64,000 nucleotides of DNA, from assembly GCF_007747215.1 (NCBI RefSeq), contig NZ_CP036273.1, positions 2,216,322 through 2,280,321 of the forward strand, read 5' to 3'. This document shows, one piece after another, positions 13,905 through 21,799 of this stretch (positions are counted from its first letter, which is position 1; each line of letters starts with the position of its first letter). The notes beneath the pieces were generated by a model. The model saw only the letters and a list, made by a program, of their open reading frames with translations. It searched no databases and was not told the DNA's origin. The position numbers and the translations under genes were made by a program. The stretch is from Urbifossiella limnaea. Its GTDB lineage: Bacteria > Planctomycetota > Planctomycetia > Gemmatales > Gemmataceae.

Positions 13905-15641
13905 ATGGCAACCCTGTTCAAGCCCACCCGTCCTTACCCGCTCCCGCCCGGGGCCGAGATCGTCCGCAAGGGCGGCCGGCCGCACGCCCGGATACCCGAG
14001 AGGGGGAGGGCGGCGCTGTACCCGCTGAGCGCGGACGGCGCCGCCTACCTGAAGCCGGCCGCGAAGTGGGCCGCCGACGTGCGGTTCGCGGACGGCACCC
14101 GCAAGCGCGTCCGGTTCTCCCCCAACCGGGACGCCGCCGCGCTGATGCTGGCGGACCTGTTGAAGCGGATCGAGAACGAGAAGGCCGGGGTGATCGACCG
14201 GACCGGACCGCACCGGAAGCGCCCGCTGACCGCGCACGTCTCCGACTGGCTCGACAGTCTGCGGGCGAACGGCCGCGACGAAACCTATCTCGGGTTGAAG
14301 GCGGGTCGGATGCGCGCCGTTGTCGAGGGGTGTGGGTGGGTGTTCCCCGGAGACATGTCCGCCGACCGGCTCGAAACGTACCTCGCCGGGCTCCGGTCCG
14401 CCCGCCCCGACCTTCCGCCGATCCCGGCCGGGGTCGAGACGTTCACCGGCGCGGAGGTGGGGCGACTGCTCGGGGGCGTGACCCGGCAAACCGTCTCCAT
14501 CCTGGTCCGCCGGCACGGGCTCACCGGGACCGGGAACGGGAAGGCCCGCCGGTTCCCCCGGGCGACCGTCGAGGAACTCCGCCGGCTGCGCGACCACGGC
14601 GCTTCCGTCCAGACTTCGAACCACTACCTGCAAGCAGCCCACCAGTTCGCCCGGTGGCTGGCGGACAACGGGCGGACCGACGGGAACCCGTTCCGCCGGC
14701 TGAAGGCGATGAACGCCCGCCTCGACCAGCGCCGCCGGCGGGGCGAGTTCTCCCCGGCGGAGGTGGTCGCGATCCTCGCCGCCGCCGGGTCGAGCGCCGC
14801 GACCGTCAGCGGGCTGGCCGGCGCCGACCGGGTGATGCTGTACCGGACCGCGCTCGGGACCGGGTTCCGCGCCGCCGAACTCGCTGCCGTGACCCCGGAC
14901 ATGTTCGACCTCGACGCGACGCCGCCGGCGCTGATCCTCCCGCCGGAGTTCTCCAAGAACCGGAAGGTGGCGGTTCAACCCCTCGCCGCGTCCCTGGCCG
15001 CCGACCTGCGCCACTACCTCCCTGGCCGCCCGGGGAAAGAACCCGTCTGGCCCGGGGCGTGGCCTGTGAAGGCGGCGGACATGCTCCGGGTGGACCTGAC
15101 CGCCGCCGGGGTGCCGTGCGACGTGGACGGGCCGGAAGGTGTCGAAACGCGGGACTTTCATGCGCTCCGGAACTGCTACATCTCGGACGTTCTCCGGTCC
15201 GGTGCCGACCTGAAGCAAGCCATGACGCTGGCGCGGCACTCCGACCCCCGGCTGACTACCGCCCGCTACGGCCGGACCCGCTTGCACGATCTCGGCGCGG
15301 TGGTGGATCGGCTCCCCGGTGGGACCGCCACCGACCGCGAACCGGCTGTCCTCCGGCACACTGGGACGGACTCCGGGAGCAGCACGGGAGCAGCAACGGG
15401 AGCAGCAGCCATCGGAAGCGGGCGGGGCTTTCTGAGGGTGATCGAAGAAACCAACACCGGGGGAGGGGAGGGGGGTGGCACGAAAAAACCCCTGCGGCAA
15501 CAGGGGTTAGAGAGCAATCGGGGGCGATTGAGTGTTCCTGAGAAAGAGGCCTCGCCCGGATTCGAACCGGGGAATGACGGTTTTGCAAACCGTTGCCTTA
15601 CCACTTGGCTACGAGGCCGTCCGGTCCCTGACGGCGAGTGA
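13905..15641 (+). CDS. Tyrosine recombinase (integrase) running through tRNA-Cys
   Basis: 578 residues from ATG 13905. An N-terminal SAM-like DNA-binding region, with an inserted HTH-like segment (EVGRLLGGVTRQTVSILVRR), is followed by the catalytic domain: R322 (GTGFRAAEL), H419 and R422 (HALRN), H445 (ARHSD) and the nucleophile Y455 (ARYGR). The catalytic set is complete, so it should be active. After Tyr a 123-residue tail remains; residues 548-571 are the antisense translation of the tRNA-Cys gene. The tail is low-complexity before that and is probably dispensable. The position next to the tRNA 3' end fits integration of the island at this tRNA. Confidence 0.9.
   Translation: MATLFKPTRPYPLPPGAEIVRKGGRPHARIPERGRAALYPLSADGAAYLKPAAKWAADVRFADGTRKRVRFSPNRDAAALMLADLLKRIENEKAGVIDRTGPHRKRPLTAHVSDWLDSLRANGRDETYLGLKAGRMRAVVEGCGWVFPGDMSADRLETYLAGLRSARPDLPPIPAGVETFTGAEVGRLLGGVTRQTVSILVRRHGLTGTGNGKARRFPRATVEELRRLRDHGASVQTSNHYLQAAHQFARWLADNGRTDGNPFRRLKAMNARLDQRRRRGEFSPAEVVAILAAAGSSAATVSGLAGADRVMLYRTALGTGFRAAELAAVTPDMFDLDATPPALILPPEFSKNRKVAVQPLAASLAADLRHYLPGRPGKEPVWPGAWPVKAADMLRVDLTAAGVPCDVDGPEGVETRDFHALRNCYISDVLRSGADLKQAMTLARHSDPRLTTARYGRTRLHDLGAVVDRLPGGTATDREPAVLRHTGTDSGSSTGAATGAAAIGSGRGFLRVIEETNTGGGEGGGTKKPLRQQGLESNRGRLSVPEKEASPGFEPGNDGFANRCLTTWLRGRPVPDGE
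15483..15508 (-). terminator. Intrinsic terminator of tRNA-Cys
   Basis: On the minus strand an 8-bp stem (AACCCCTG / CAGGGGTT, 6-nt loop) is followed by six T residues (15488-15483), 39 bp after the tRNA 3' end. This is a textbook Rho-independent terminator. It lies inside the integrase reading frame. Confidence 0.8.
15547..15618 (-). tRNA. tRNA-Cys (GCA anticodon)
   Basis: 72 nt. Acceptor arms GGCCTCG and CGAGGCC pair perfectly, with discriminator T. The D arm is GCC/GGC, the anticodon stem is ACGGT/ACCGT with loop TTGCAAA (anticodon GCA), and the T arm is CCCGG-TTCGAAT-CCGGG. CCA is not encoded. The 3' end faces the integrase gene, the usual arrangement when an element has integrated in a tRNA gene. 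I found no second copy of the tRNA 3' end to the left within the window. Confidence 0.95.
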
Positions 15642-15743
15642 ATTCTATCCCCCGGCGGCGGTACGTCAACGTCCCGCACCTGCTGTATCGGTCGCGGTAT
15701 GGGTGCGGGTTGAGGTGGTTTCGGATGGCCCCCGGGCTGGGGC

Positions 15744-15771
15744 GTGTGGTATGATAACGGTCCTACCACAC
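15744..15771 (+). promoter_or_regulatory. Candidate promoter with inverted repeat
   Basis: The extended -10 TGGTATGAT (15747-15755) lies inside an 8-bp perfect inverted repeat (GTGTGGTA 15744-15751, TACCACAC 15764-15771), 21 bp upstream of the DUF1501 start. The repeat could be an operator overlapping the promoter. No clear -35 box is seen. Confidence 0.4.
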
Positions 15772-15791
15772 ACCCGTTCCGGGTCCGATTC

Positions 15792-17111
15792 ATGCCCACC
15801 GCGGCCACCCGTCGAGACTTCCTCCGCCTCGGGGCTGGTGCCGTCGCCCTCGGCATCCCGAACACGGCCGCTGCTTCCGCCGCGCGTGGCAACTCCGTCA
15901 TCCTCGTCAACCTGACCGGCGGCCTCAGCCACCTCGACAGCCTCGACCCGAAGCCGGACGCGCCCGCCGAAGTCCGCGGCGAGTTCGGCACCATCGCCAC
16001 CACCGTGCCGGGCCTGCGGTTCTGCGAGCACCTGCCGCTGCTGGCGTCGCGGATGCGGCAGTTCGCGCTCGTCCGGTCGCTGTCGCACCGCGAGAACGGC
16101 CACCTCCCCGGCACCCACCGGCTGCTCACCGGCGCGACCATGCCGAACCAGCGCGGCAGCGACCTGGACAACATCCTGTCGCGCCGCGACTGGCCGTGCT
16201 ACGCCGCGGCGCTGAACCAGATTCGCCCCCGACACGACGGCGTCCCGAACGGCGTCACCCTGCCGCACTCGCTCATCGAGGGGCCGCTGACGTGGCCCGG
16301 CCAGCACGCCGGCTTCCTCGGCCCGACGCACGACCCAATGCTCGTGACGCAAGACCCGAGCCGGCCGACGTTCCGCATGGACGCCTTCACACCCGCCGCG
16401 GGGCTGGACCCGGACCGCGTCGAGGGGCGCCGCTCGCTGCTGGAGCAGATCGAGTCCGGCGGCACCGGCGACCCGACGTTCCGCGACCACCAGCGGCGGG
16501 CGTTTGAGATGCTGACCTCCGACCGCGTGGCAGGCGCCTTCCGCCTGGACCGCGAGCCGGAGCGCGTCCGCGACCGATACGGGCGGACAATGTTCGGCCA
16601 GTCGCTGCTGCTGGCCCGCCGGCTGGTGCAGGCCGGGGTGCCGGTGGTGCAGGCGAACATGGGCATCGTGCAGAACTGGGACACCCACGTCGACAACTGG
16701 GGCCGCCTGAAGTCGCGCCTGCTGCCGTGGCTCGACCGGGCACTGACGGCGCTCGTGGATGACCTCGAAGGCTCGGGCCTGCTCGACCGCACGTTCGTGG
16801 CGTGCCTCGGCGAGTTCGGGCGGACGCCGAAGGTGAGCACGCTGCCGGGTGAGTCGATCCCCGGCCGCGACCACTGGGCGTCGGTGTACTCGGGCCTGTT
16901 CGCCGGGGCCGGCGTCGTGGGCGGCCGCGTGATCGGCCGCTCGGACAAGACGGGGGCGTTCCCGACGAGCACGGCGTACACCCCGTTCGACGTAGGGGCG
17001 ACGATCTACCAGGCTCTCGGCGTGGCGCCCGACAGCGAAATCCGCGACCCGCAGAACCGCCCGAACAAGGTCAACGGCGGCGACCCGATGGCGGTGCTGT
17101 TCCAGAACTGA
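15792..17111 (+). CDS. DUF1501 family protein, Tat-exported
   Basis: 439 residues. A twin-arginine signal (TRRDFLRLGAGAVALG, residues 6-21) is followed by the sulfatase-like DUF1501 fold: ILVNLTGGLSHLDSLDPKP, the RSLSH and HLPGTHRLLTG motifs, and later LGEFGRTPKV and GRDHW. DUF1501 proteins are heavily expanded in planctomycetes, usually paired with DUF1800 or DUF1549 partners; neither is adjacent here. The reaction is not established, although the alkaline-phosphatase-like core suggests a hydrolase. Monocistronic, ending at a 54-bp palindrome. Confidence 0.9.
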   Translation: MPTAATRRDFLRLGAGAVALGIPNTAAASAARGNSVILVNLTGGLSHLDSLDPKPDAPAEVRGEFGTIATTVPGLRFCEHLPLLASRMRQFALVRSLSHRENGHLPGTHRLLTGATMPNQRGSDLDNILSRRDWPCYAAALNQIRPRHDGVPNGVTLPHSLIEGPLTWPGQHAGFLGPTHDPMLVTQDPSRPTFRMDAFTPAAGLDPDRVEGRRSLLEQIESGGTGDPTFRDHQRRAFEMLTSDRVAGAFRLDREPERVRDRYGRTMFGQSLLLARRLVQAGVPVVQANMGIVQNWDTHVDNWGRLKSRLLPWLDRALTALVDDLEGSGLLDRTFVACLGEFGRTPKVSTLPGESIPGRDHWASVYSGLFAGAGVVGGRVIGRSDKTGAFPTSTAYTPFDVGATIYQALGVAPDSEIRDPQNRPNKVNGGDPMAVLFQN

Positions 17112-17114
17112 TGA

Positions 17115-17168
17115 GACTTCGCCGCTCGCGGCGTAGCACCGCGGTGCTACGCCGCGAGCGGCGAAGTC
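17115..17168. terminator. 54-bp perfect palindrome, bidirectional terminator
   Basis: Perfect self-complementarity around 17141/17142 (27 bp per arm; arms begin GACTTCGCCGCTCGCGG). It fills the space between two converging genes (stops at 17111 and 17171), so it most likely terminates both. There is no U tract. Confidence 0.7.
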
Positions 17169-17170
17169 GA

Positions 17171-17905
17171 TCACGCCTTCATCCGTGCCCGCAGCCGCAC
17201 ACCCATGTCGTTCATCTGCCGCTTCGCCTCGTCGCGTGCCGTGTTGAAGCCCGCGCTCGTCACGGACCCCGCCCGCAGGTAGTCGAGCATCACCTTCTCG
17301 GCGTCCATGAAGCCGGCGCACCCCTCGGCCACCAGGTCCGCCAGTTCGACCGGGATCGTCGTGATGCCGTTGCGGTCGCCGTGGAGCAGGTCGCCGGGGT
17401 GAATCCACACGCCGCCGACGCGCACCGGCACGCCCAGGTCCACGATCTGGGTGTAGCCGTGCGACGGGATCGTGCAGCCGGTGAAGCACGGGAACTTCAG
17501 CGGCTCGATCTGGTCGATGTCGCGGCCGCCGCCGCTCGACACCAGCCCCACGCACCCGAACGCCTGGTACGTCGTCGCCATGATCTCGCCGAACGTCGCC
17601 GCGACGGGCGGGTCGTCCAGGTCCTGAAACACGACCACTTTGGGGCCGGGCGTCTTCTCCAACAGTTCGACCTGGCGCGACAGGCCCATGTAGGTGTCGC
17701 CGCCGCGGGGTGGGGCCGCGGCGCGGAACGTGGCCGTGGACGCGAACCCGACCATAGGCGGCAGCGTGGGGTAATACGCGCGGATGCGGGCGTCGGTGTA
17801 CCCGGCCGTGCGCGGGCGGACCTCCAGCAGCTCGATCACGTTGCACACGGTCGGCGTGTCGTACTTCCGCAGGGCGACGAGGGTGGCGTCGGCGACGGGG
17901 GTCAT
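17171..17905 (-). CDS. RraA-like / HMG-aldolase family protein
   Basis: 244 residues. It matches the RraA-like fold once called demethylmenaquinone methyltransferase: TPTVCNVIELL near the N-terminus, a central GEIMATTYQAFGCVGLVSSG, then GGGRDIDQI and the WIHPGDLLHGDRNGI motif with the Asp that binds divalent metal in the aldolase members. Members are HMG/CHA aldolases, oxaloacetate decarboxylases or RNase E regulators; sequence alone does not choose. The divergent gene is the zinc alcohol dehydrogenase at 18043. Confidence 0.8.
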   Translation of the reverse strand: MTPVADATLVALRKYDTPTVCNVIELLEVRPRTAGYTDARIRAYYPTLPPMVGFASTATFRAAAPPRGGDTYMGLSRQVELLEKTPGPKVVVFQDLDDPPVAATFGEIMATTYQAFGCVGLVSSGGGRDIDQIEPLKFPCFTGCTIPSHGYTQIVDLGVPVRVGGVWIHPGDLLHGDRNGITTIPVELADLVAEGCAGFMDAEKVMLDYLRAGSVTSAGFNTARDEAKRQMNDMGVRLRARMKA

Positions 17906-18042
17906 GGCGGCGGTCCGATGGGAGGGAATGCGAGTGTCATACCCGCCGCCGGCCCGCGCGGCGACGGGGTTGGGGTTGCCCGCGGTCCGGCGTCCGTGGT
18001 ACTACCCGCGCTCTCCCCGATTTGCGCACACCGCGAGGCCGC

Positions 18043-19104
18043 ATGAAGACGACCGCCGCCGTTCTCGTCGAACTCGCCCGCCCGCTGGAACTCGCCGACC
18101 TCGACGTGCCGGCGCTCAAGCCGGGTCAGGTGCTCGTCGAGGTGGCGTACAGTGGCGTGTGCCACACCCAGGTCGGCGAGGCCCGCGGCCACCGCGGCGA
18201 GGACAAATTCCTGCCGCACTGCCTCGGCCACGAGGGAAGCGGCATCGTCCGCGAGTGCGGCGCCGGCGTCACCAAGGTGAAGCCCGGCGACCGCGCCATC
18301 CTGTCGTGGATCAAGGGCTCGGGCCTCGACGTGCCTGGTTGCGTGTACGACTGGGCTGGCCGCAAGGTGAACGCCGGCGGCATCACCACCTTCGCCACGT
18401 ACTCCGTCATCAGCGAGAACCGGCTGACCGTCGTGCCCGAGGGGATGTCGCTGCGGCTGGCGGCGCTAGTCGGCTGTGCCGTGCCCACCGGGGCCGGCGT
18501 CGTGTTCAACACCGCCCAGCCGCGGCCGGGGCAGAGCGTCGTCGTCTTCGGCGCTGGTGGCATCGGCTGCTGCGCCGTAGCCGCGGCGACGCTGTCCGGG
18601 TGTACGCCGGTCATCGCCGTGGACGTGAACCCCGACAAGCTGACCCTGGCGAAGCGGCTCGGGGCGTCACACACGATCAACGGCAAGACGAGCGACGCGG
18701 TGGCGGAAATCCTCAAGCTGTGCAAGGGCGGTGTCGATTTCGCCATCGAGGCCACTGGCGTTCCCGCGGTGATGCGGCAGGCGATGGCGTGCGTGCGGTC
18801 GCAGGGCGGCACGGCGGTGGTCGTCGGCAACGCCCGCTTCGGCAGCACGCTCGACCTCGACCCGCGCGAGCTGAACCAGGGGAAGCGGCTGTTCGGCACC
18901 TGGGGCGGCGACAACGTGCCCGACCGCGACTACCCGCGCTACTGCAAGCTGCTGGCCGCCGGCCGGCTCGACCTCGAGCCGCTGATGACCGGTGGTTACG
19001 GCCTGGCCGACGTGAACCGCGCGCTCGACGACCTGGAGCACGGCGCGGCGCACCGGCCGATCCTGGAGATCGGCGCCGCCGCGAGTGCGGCGAAGGCCGC
19101 GTAA
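18043..19104 (+). CDS. Zinc-type alcohol dehydrogenase (MDR family)
   Basis: 353 residues from ATG 18043. GroES-like catalytic domain with SGVCHTQ (catalytic-zinc Cys) and GHEGSGIV (His), and a Rossmann domain with VFGAGGIGCCAV and IAVDVN (NAD preference by the acidic Asp). The four-Cys structural-zinc lobe usual after the GDR motif is missing and replaced by a shorter loop (SGLDVPGCVYDW). It heads a + strand run of sugar genes with short gaps, so it probably oxidises or reduces a sugar or sugar-alcohol intermediate rather than ethanol. Confidence 0.85.
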   Translation: MKTTAAVLVELARPLELADLDVPALKPGQVLVEVAYSGVCHTQVGEARGHRGEDKFLPHCLGHEGSGIVRECGAGVTKVKPGDRAILSWIKGSGLDVPGCVYDWAGRKVNAGGITTFATYSVISENRLTVVPEGMSLRLAALVGCAVPTGAGVVFNTAQPRPGQSVVVFGAGGIGCCAVAAATLSGCTPVIAVDVNPDKLTLAKRLGASHTINGKTSDAVAEILKLCKGGVDFAIEATGVPAVMRQAMACVRSQGGTAVVVGNARFGSTLDLDPRELNQGKRLFGTWGGDNVPDRDYPRYCKLLAAGRLDLEPLMTGGYGLADVNRALDDLEHGAAHRPILEIGAAASAAKAA

Positions 19105-19128
19105 CCCCGACGAATTGAGGCGCTACCC

Positions 19129-19758
19129 ATGCTCGTCGGGCTCGACTTCGACAACACGATCGTCTGCTACGACCGCCTGTTCCACCGGCTGGCCGTCGAG
19201 CAGGGGCTCGTCCCCGTGTCGCTGCCGGCCACGAAGGGCGCCGTCCGCGACCACATCCGCGCGATCGGCCGCGAGCCCGAGTGGACGGCGATGCAGGGCG
19301 TCGGCTACGGCCCCCGCATTTCGGACGCCGAGCCGTTCCCCGGCGTGAAAGAGTTTCTTCGTGCCTGCCGCGCCGCGGGCGTGGACGTGGCGATCGTCAG
19401 CCACAAGACGAAGCACCCGTACCTCGGCCCGGCTTACGACCTGCACGCCGCGGCGCACACGTTCTTGACCACGCACGGGTTCTACGACACCGCCGACACC
19501 GGGCTGTCACCGGAGCGGGTGAACCTCGAACTGACCAAGCAGGCGAAGCTCGACCGCATCGGCGCCCTCGGCTGCGACGTGTTCGTGGACGACCTCCCCG
19601 AGTTCCTCGGCGAGCCGTCGTTCCCTGCGAAGCCGCGGAAGCTGCTGTTCGACCCGGCCGACGCCAACGCCGACCGCAGCGACTACACGCGGGTGACCAG
19701 TTGGGCGGCCGTGACGTCGTTCGTTCTCGGCGGGGAGGTGAGCCGATGGGCGGCGTAG
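19129..19758 (+). CDS. HAD-superfamily phosphatase
   Basis: 209 residues. HAD motif I is DFDNT (D6, D8, T10), motif II is around AIVSHKTKHPY, and the acidic motif is CDVFVDDLPEFLG. The length and cap region fit a small-molecule phosphatase. It is placed between the dehydrogenase and an APH-like kinase in a sugar operon, overlapping the latter by 13 bp, so it likely dephosphorylates a sugar-phosphate intermediate; the substrate is not determinable. Confidence 0.8.
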   Translation: MLVGLDFDNTIVCYDRLFHRLAVEQGLVPVSLPATKGAVRDHIRAIGREPEWTAMQGVGYGPRISDAEPFPGVKEFLRACRAAGVDVAIVSHKTKHPYLGPAYDLHAAAHTFLTTHGFYDTADTGLSPERVNLELTKQAKLDRIGALGCDVFVDDLPEFLGEPSFPAKPRKLLFDPADANADRSDYTRVTSWAAVTSFVLGGEVSRWAA

Positions 19759-20795
19759 ACCGGCAGGCCGTGATCGCGCTCGCGGACGCCGCCGGGGTCG
19801 GCCCGGCGACGGCCGTACTGCCGCTCGCGGGCGGGGCGAACAACCGCGTCTACCGCCTCGACACGGCGACCGGCCCGGTGCTGCTGAAGTCCTACTTCCG
19901 CCACCCGGCCGACCCGCGCGACCGGCTCGGGGCCGAGTGGGCGTTCCTCCGCTTCGCCGCCGCGGCCGACGTGCGCTGGGTGCCGCAACCACTCGCCGTC
20001 GACCCGCCGAACGGGCTCGCGCTGTACGAGTACGTGCCCGGGGAGGGGATGCACGGCACCACCGCCGCCGAGCGCGACGTGGACGTGGCTCTCGCGTTCT
20101 ACCGCGCGCTGCATGCTGCTCGGAATCGCGTCGAGGCGGGGAACCTGCCGCGGGCGTCGGAGTCGTGCTTCAGCCTGGACGACCACTTCGCCACCGTCGC
20201 CCGCCGCGTCGAGCGGCTGCGCTCGATCCCGATCAACGGCGACACCGATACAAGCGCGGCGGCATTCGTGAACACCGAACTGGTCCCCGCGTGGCGATCC
20301 GTTCACACGTCCGCCCGCGCGCAGGCCGCGGCGAGCGGGCTGTACCTCGACCGGCCGCTCGACCCGGCCGACCGGTGCGTGTCGCCGTCGGACTTCGGGT
20401 TCCACAACTGCCTCCGCGAGCCGTCGGGCCGGCTCCGCTTCATCGACTTCGAGTACGCCGGGTGGGACGACCCGGCGAAGCTGGTGTGCGACTTCTTCTG
20501 CCAGCCGGCGGTGCCGGCCCCGACCGCGGCGTTCGACCGCTTCAGCTCCGCCGTGGGCGCCGGCTTCGCCGAGCCGCTGGCGTTCCAGGCCCGCGCCGCG
20601 CTCTTGCTGCCGGTGTACCGGGTGAAGTGGGTGTGCATCATGCTCAACGAGTTCCTGCCGGTTGGCGGGAGCCGGCGGGCGTTCGCCGGTTCGGCCGCGG
20701 AGCACGACGCTCGCAAGGCCGCCCAGCTCGGCAAGGCCCGCGCCGCCCTCGCGGCCGTCGTTTCCTCCCCTGTCCCGTTGCGGAAGGTCGCATGA
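19746..20795 (+). CDS. Aminoglycoside-phosphotransferase-like kinase
   Basis: 349 residues from ATG 19746, overlapping the HAD gene. Kinase-like fold: LAGGANNRVYRLDTATGPV, then the conserved Lys in VLLKSY, the catalytic loop SDFGFHN (SDF where APH enzymes usually have HGD) and the metal-binding IDFEYAGWDDP. The operon context suggests phosphorylation of a sugar or alditol, not antibiotic resistance. Overlaps the next gene by ATGA. Confidence 0.8.
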   Translation: MGGVDRQAVIALADAAGVGPATAVLPLAGGANNRVYRLDTATGPVLLKSYFRHPADPRDRLGAEWAFLRFAAAADVRWVPQPLAVDPPNGLALYEYVPGEGMHGTTAAERDVDVALAFYRALHAARNRVEAGNLPRASESCFSLDDHFATVARRVERLRSIPINGDTDTSAAAFVNTELVPAWRSVHTSARAQAAASGLYLDRPLDPADRCVSPSDFGFHNCLREPSGRLRFIDFEYAGWDDPAKLVCDFFCQPAVPAPTAAFDRFSSAVGAGFAEPLAFQARAALLLPVYRVKWVCIMLNEFLPVGGSRRAFAGSAAEHDARKAAQLGKARAALAAVVSSPVPLRKVA

Positions 20796-21784
20796 GCAAG
20801 GTCGTCGTCCTCGGCGCGAATTCGTTCTCCGGGCAGGACTTCGTGGACCTGCTGCTGGACGACCCGGCCTACACCGTGGTCGGCGTCAGCCGGTCGCCGG
20901 AGCGGTCGAGCCTGGCCCTGCGGTACAAGCTGCGGAAGGACCTGTCGAAGTACCGCTACCACGCGCTCGACATGAACCGCGACATGGGCAAGATCCTCTC
21001 CATGCTGGACGAGGAGAAGCCCGACGCGATCGTGAACTTCGCCGCCCAGAGCGAGGTGGCCCCGAGCTGGGACCACCCCGAGCACTGGTTCCAGACGAAC
21101 ACGGTGGCGCTGTCGTACCTCGTGAACCACCTGCGGAAGCAGAAGTACCTCAAGCGGTACGTCCACATCTCGTCGCCGGAGGCCTACGGGACGTGCGTGG
21201 GGCGCGTGACGGAAGAGTCGCCGCTGAACCCGAGCACGCCCTACGCGGCGTCGAAGGCCGCGGCCGACTACCTGCTGAAAACCTACGCCAAGCAGTACGG
21301 CTTCCCGCTGCTGACCGTGCGGGCGACGAACGTGTACGGCGCCCGCCAGCAGCTGTTCAAGATCATCCCGCGGTCGGCGATTTACGTGAAGCTGGGTCGC
21401 ACGATCGAGCTGCACGGCGGCGGCCGGGCGGTGAAGTCGTACATCCACATCCGCGACGTGTCGCACGGCGAGAAGGCGATCCTGGAGCGCGGCCGCGTCG
21501 GCGAGCTGTACCACATCTCGCCGGACGAGGGCGTGGCGGTGCGCGACGTGGTGGGCACGATCTGCGCCCGCCTGGGCAAGCGTTTCGAGGACGCGACCCG
21601 CACCGTGGACGAGCGCCCCGGCCAGGACGCGGCCTACGTGATCGACGCGGCGAAGATTCGCGCCGAGCTCGGCTGGAAGCAGACGATTTCGCTGGACGAG
21701 GGGCTCGGCGAGGTGGTGCAGTGGGTGAACGACTACTGGCCCGAGATTCAGAGCCAGACGCTCGAATACCGCCACGCGGCCTGA
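20792..21784 (+). CDS. NAD-dependent sugar epimerase/dehydratase (RfbB/Gmd-like)
   Basis: 330 residues. Extended SDR: the nucleotide motif is VVVLGANSFSGQDF (glycine pattern changed from GxxGxxG), with NFAAQSEV, SSPEAYG and the YAASK catalytic Tyr/Lys. It also has the VRATNVYG-R and IHIRDVS motifs of nucleotide-sugar 4,6-dehydratases and epimerases. It likely acts on a nucleotide-activated hexose or heptose. Translationally coupled to the kinase gene. Confidence 0.85.
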   Translation: MSKVVVLGANSFSGQDFVDLLLDDPAYTVVGVSRSPERSSLALRYKLRKDLSKYRYHALDMNRDMGKILSMLDEEKPDAIVNFAAQSEVAPSWDHPEHWFQTNTVALSYLVNHLRKQKYLKRYVHISSPEAYGTCVGRVTEESPLNPSTPYAASKAAADYLLKTYAKQYGFPLLTVRATNVYGARQQLFKIIPRSAIYVKLGRTIELHGGGRAVKSYIHIRDVSHGEKAILERGRVGELYHISPDEGVAVRDVVGTICARLGKRFEDATRTVDERPGQDAAYVIDAAKIRAELGWKQTISLDEGLGEVVQWVNDYWPEIQSQTLEYRHAA

Positions 21785-21799
21785 CCGGGAGCGGGCGAA

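Noticed and set aside
4418-15547. A second copy of the tRNA-Cys 3' end as left attachment site
   Set aside because: I looked for the 3' end of the tRNA (TTCGAATCCGGGCGAGGCC or complement) from base 1 to 15540 and found no convincing copy. GCGAGGCC at 3921 is in the wrong orientation and too short. The left end of the island therefore remains undefined.
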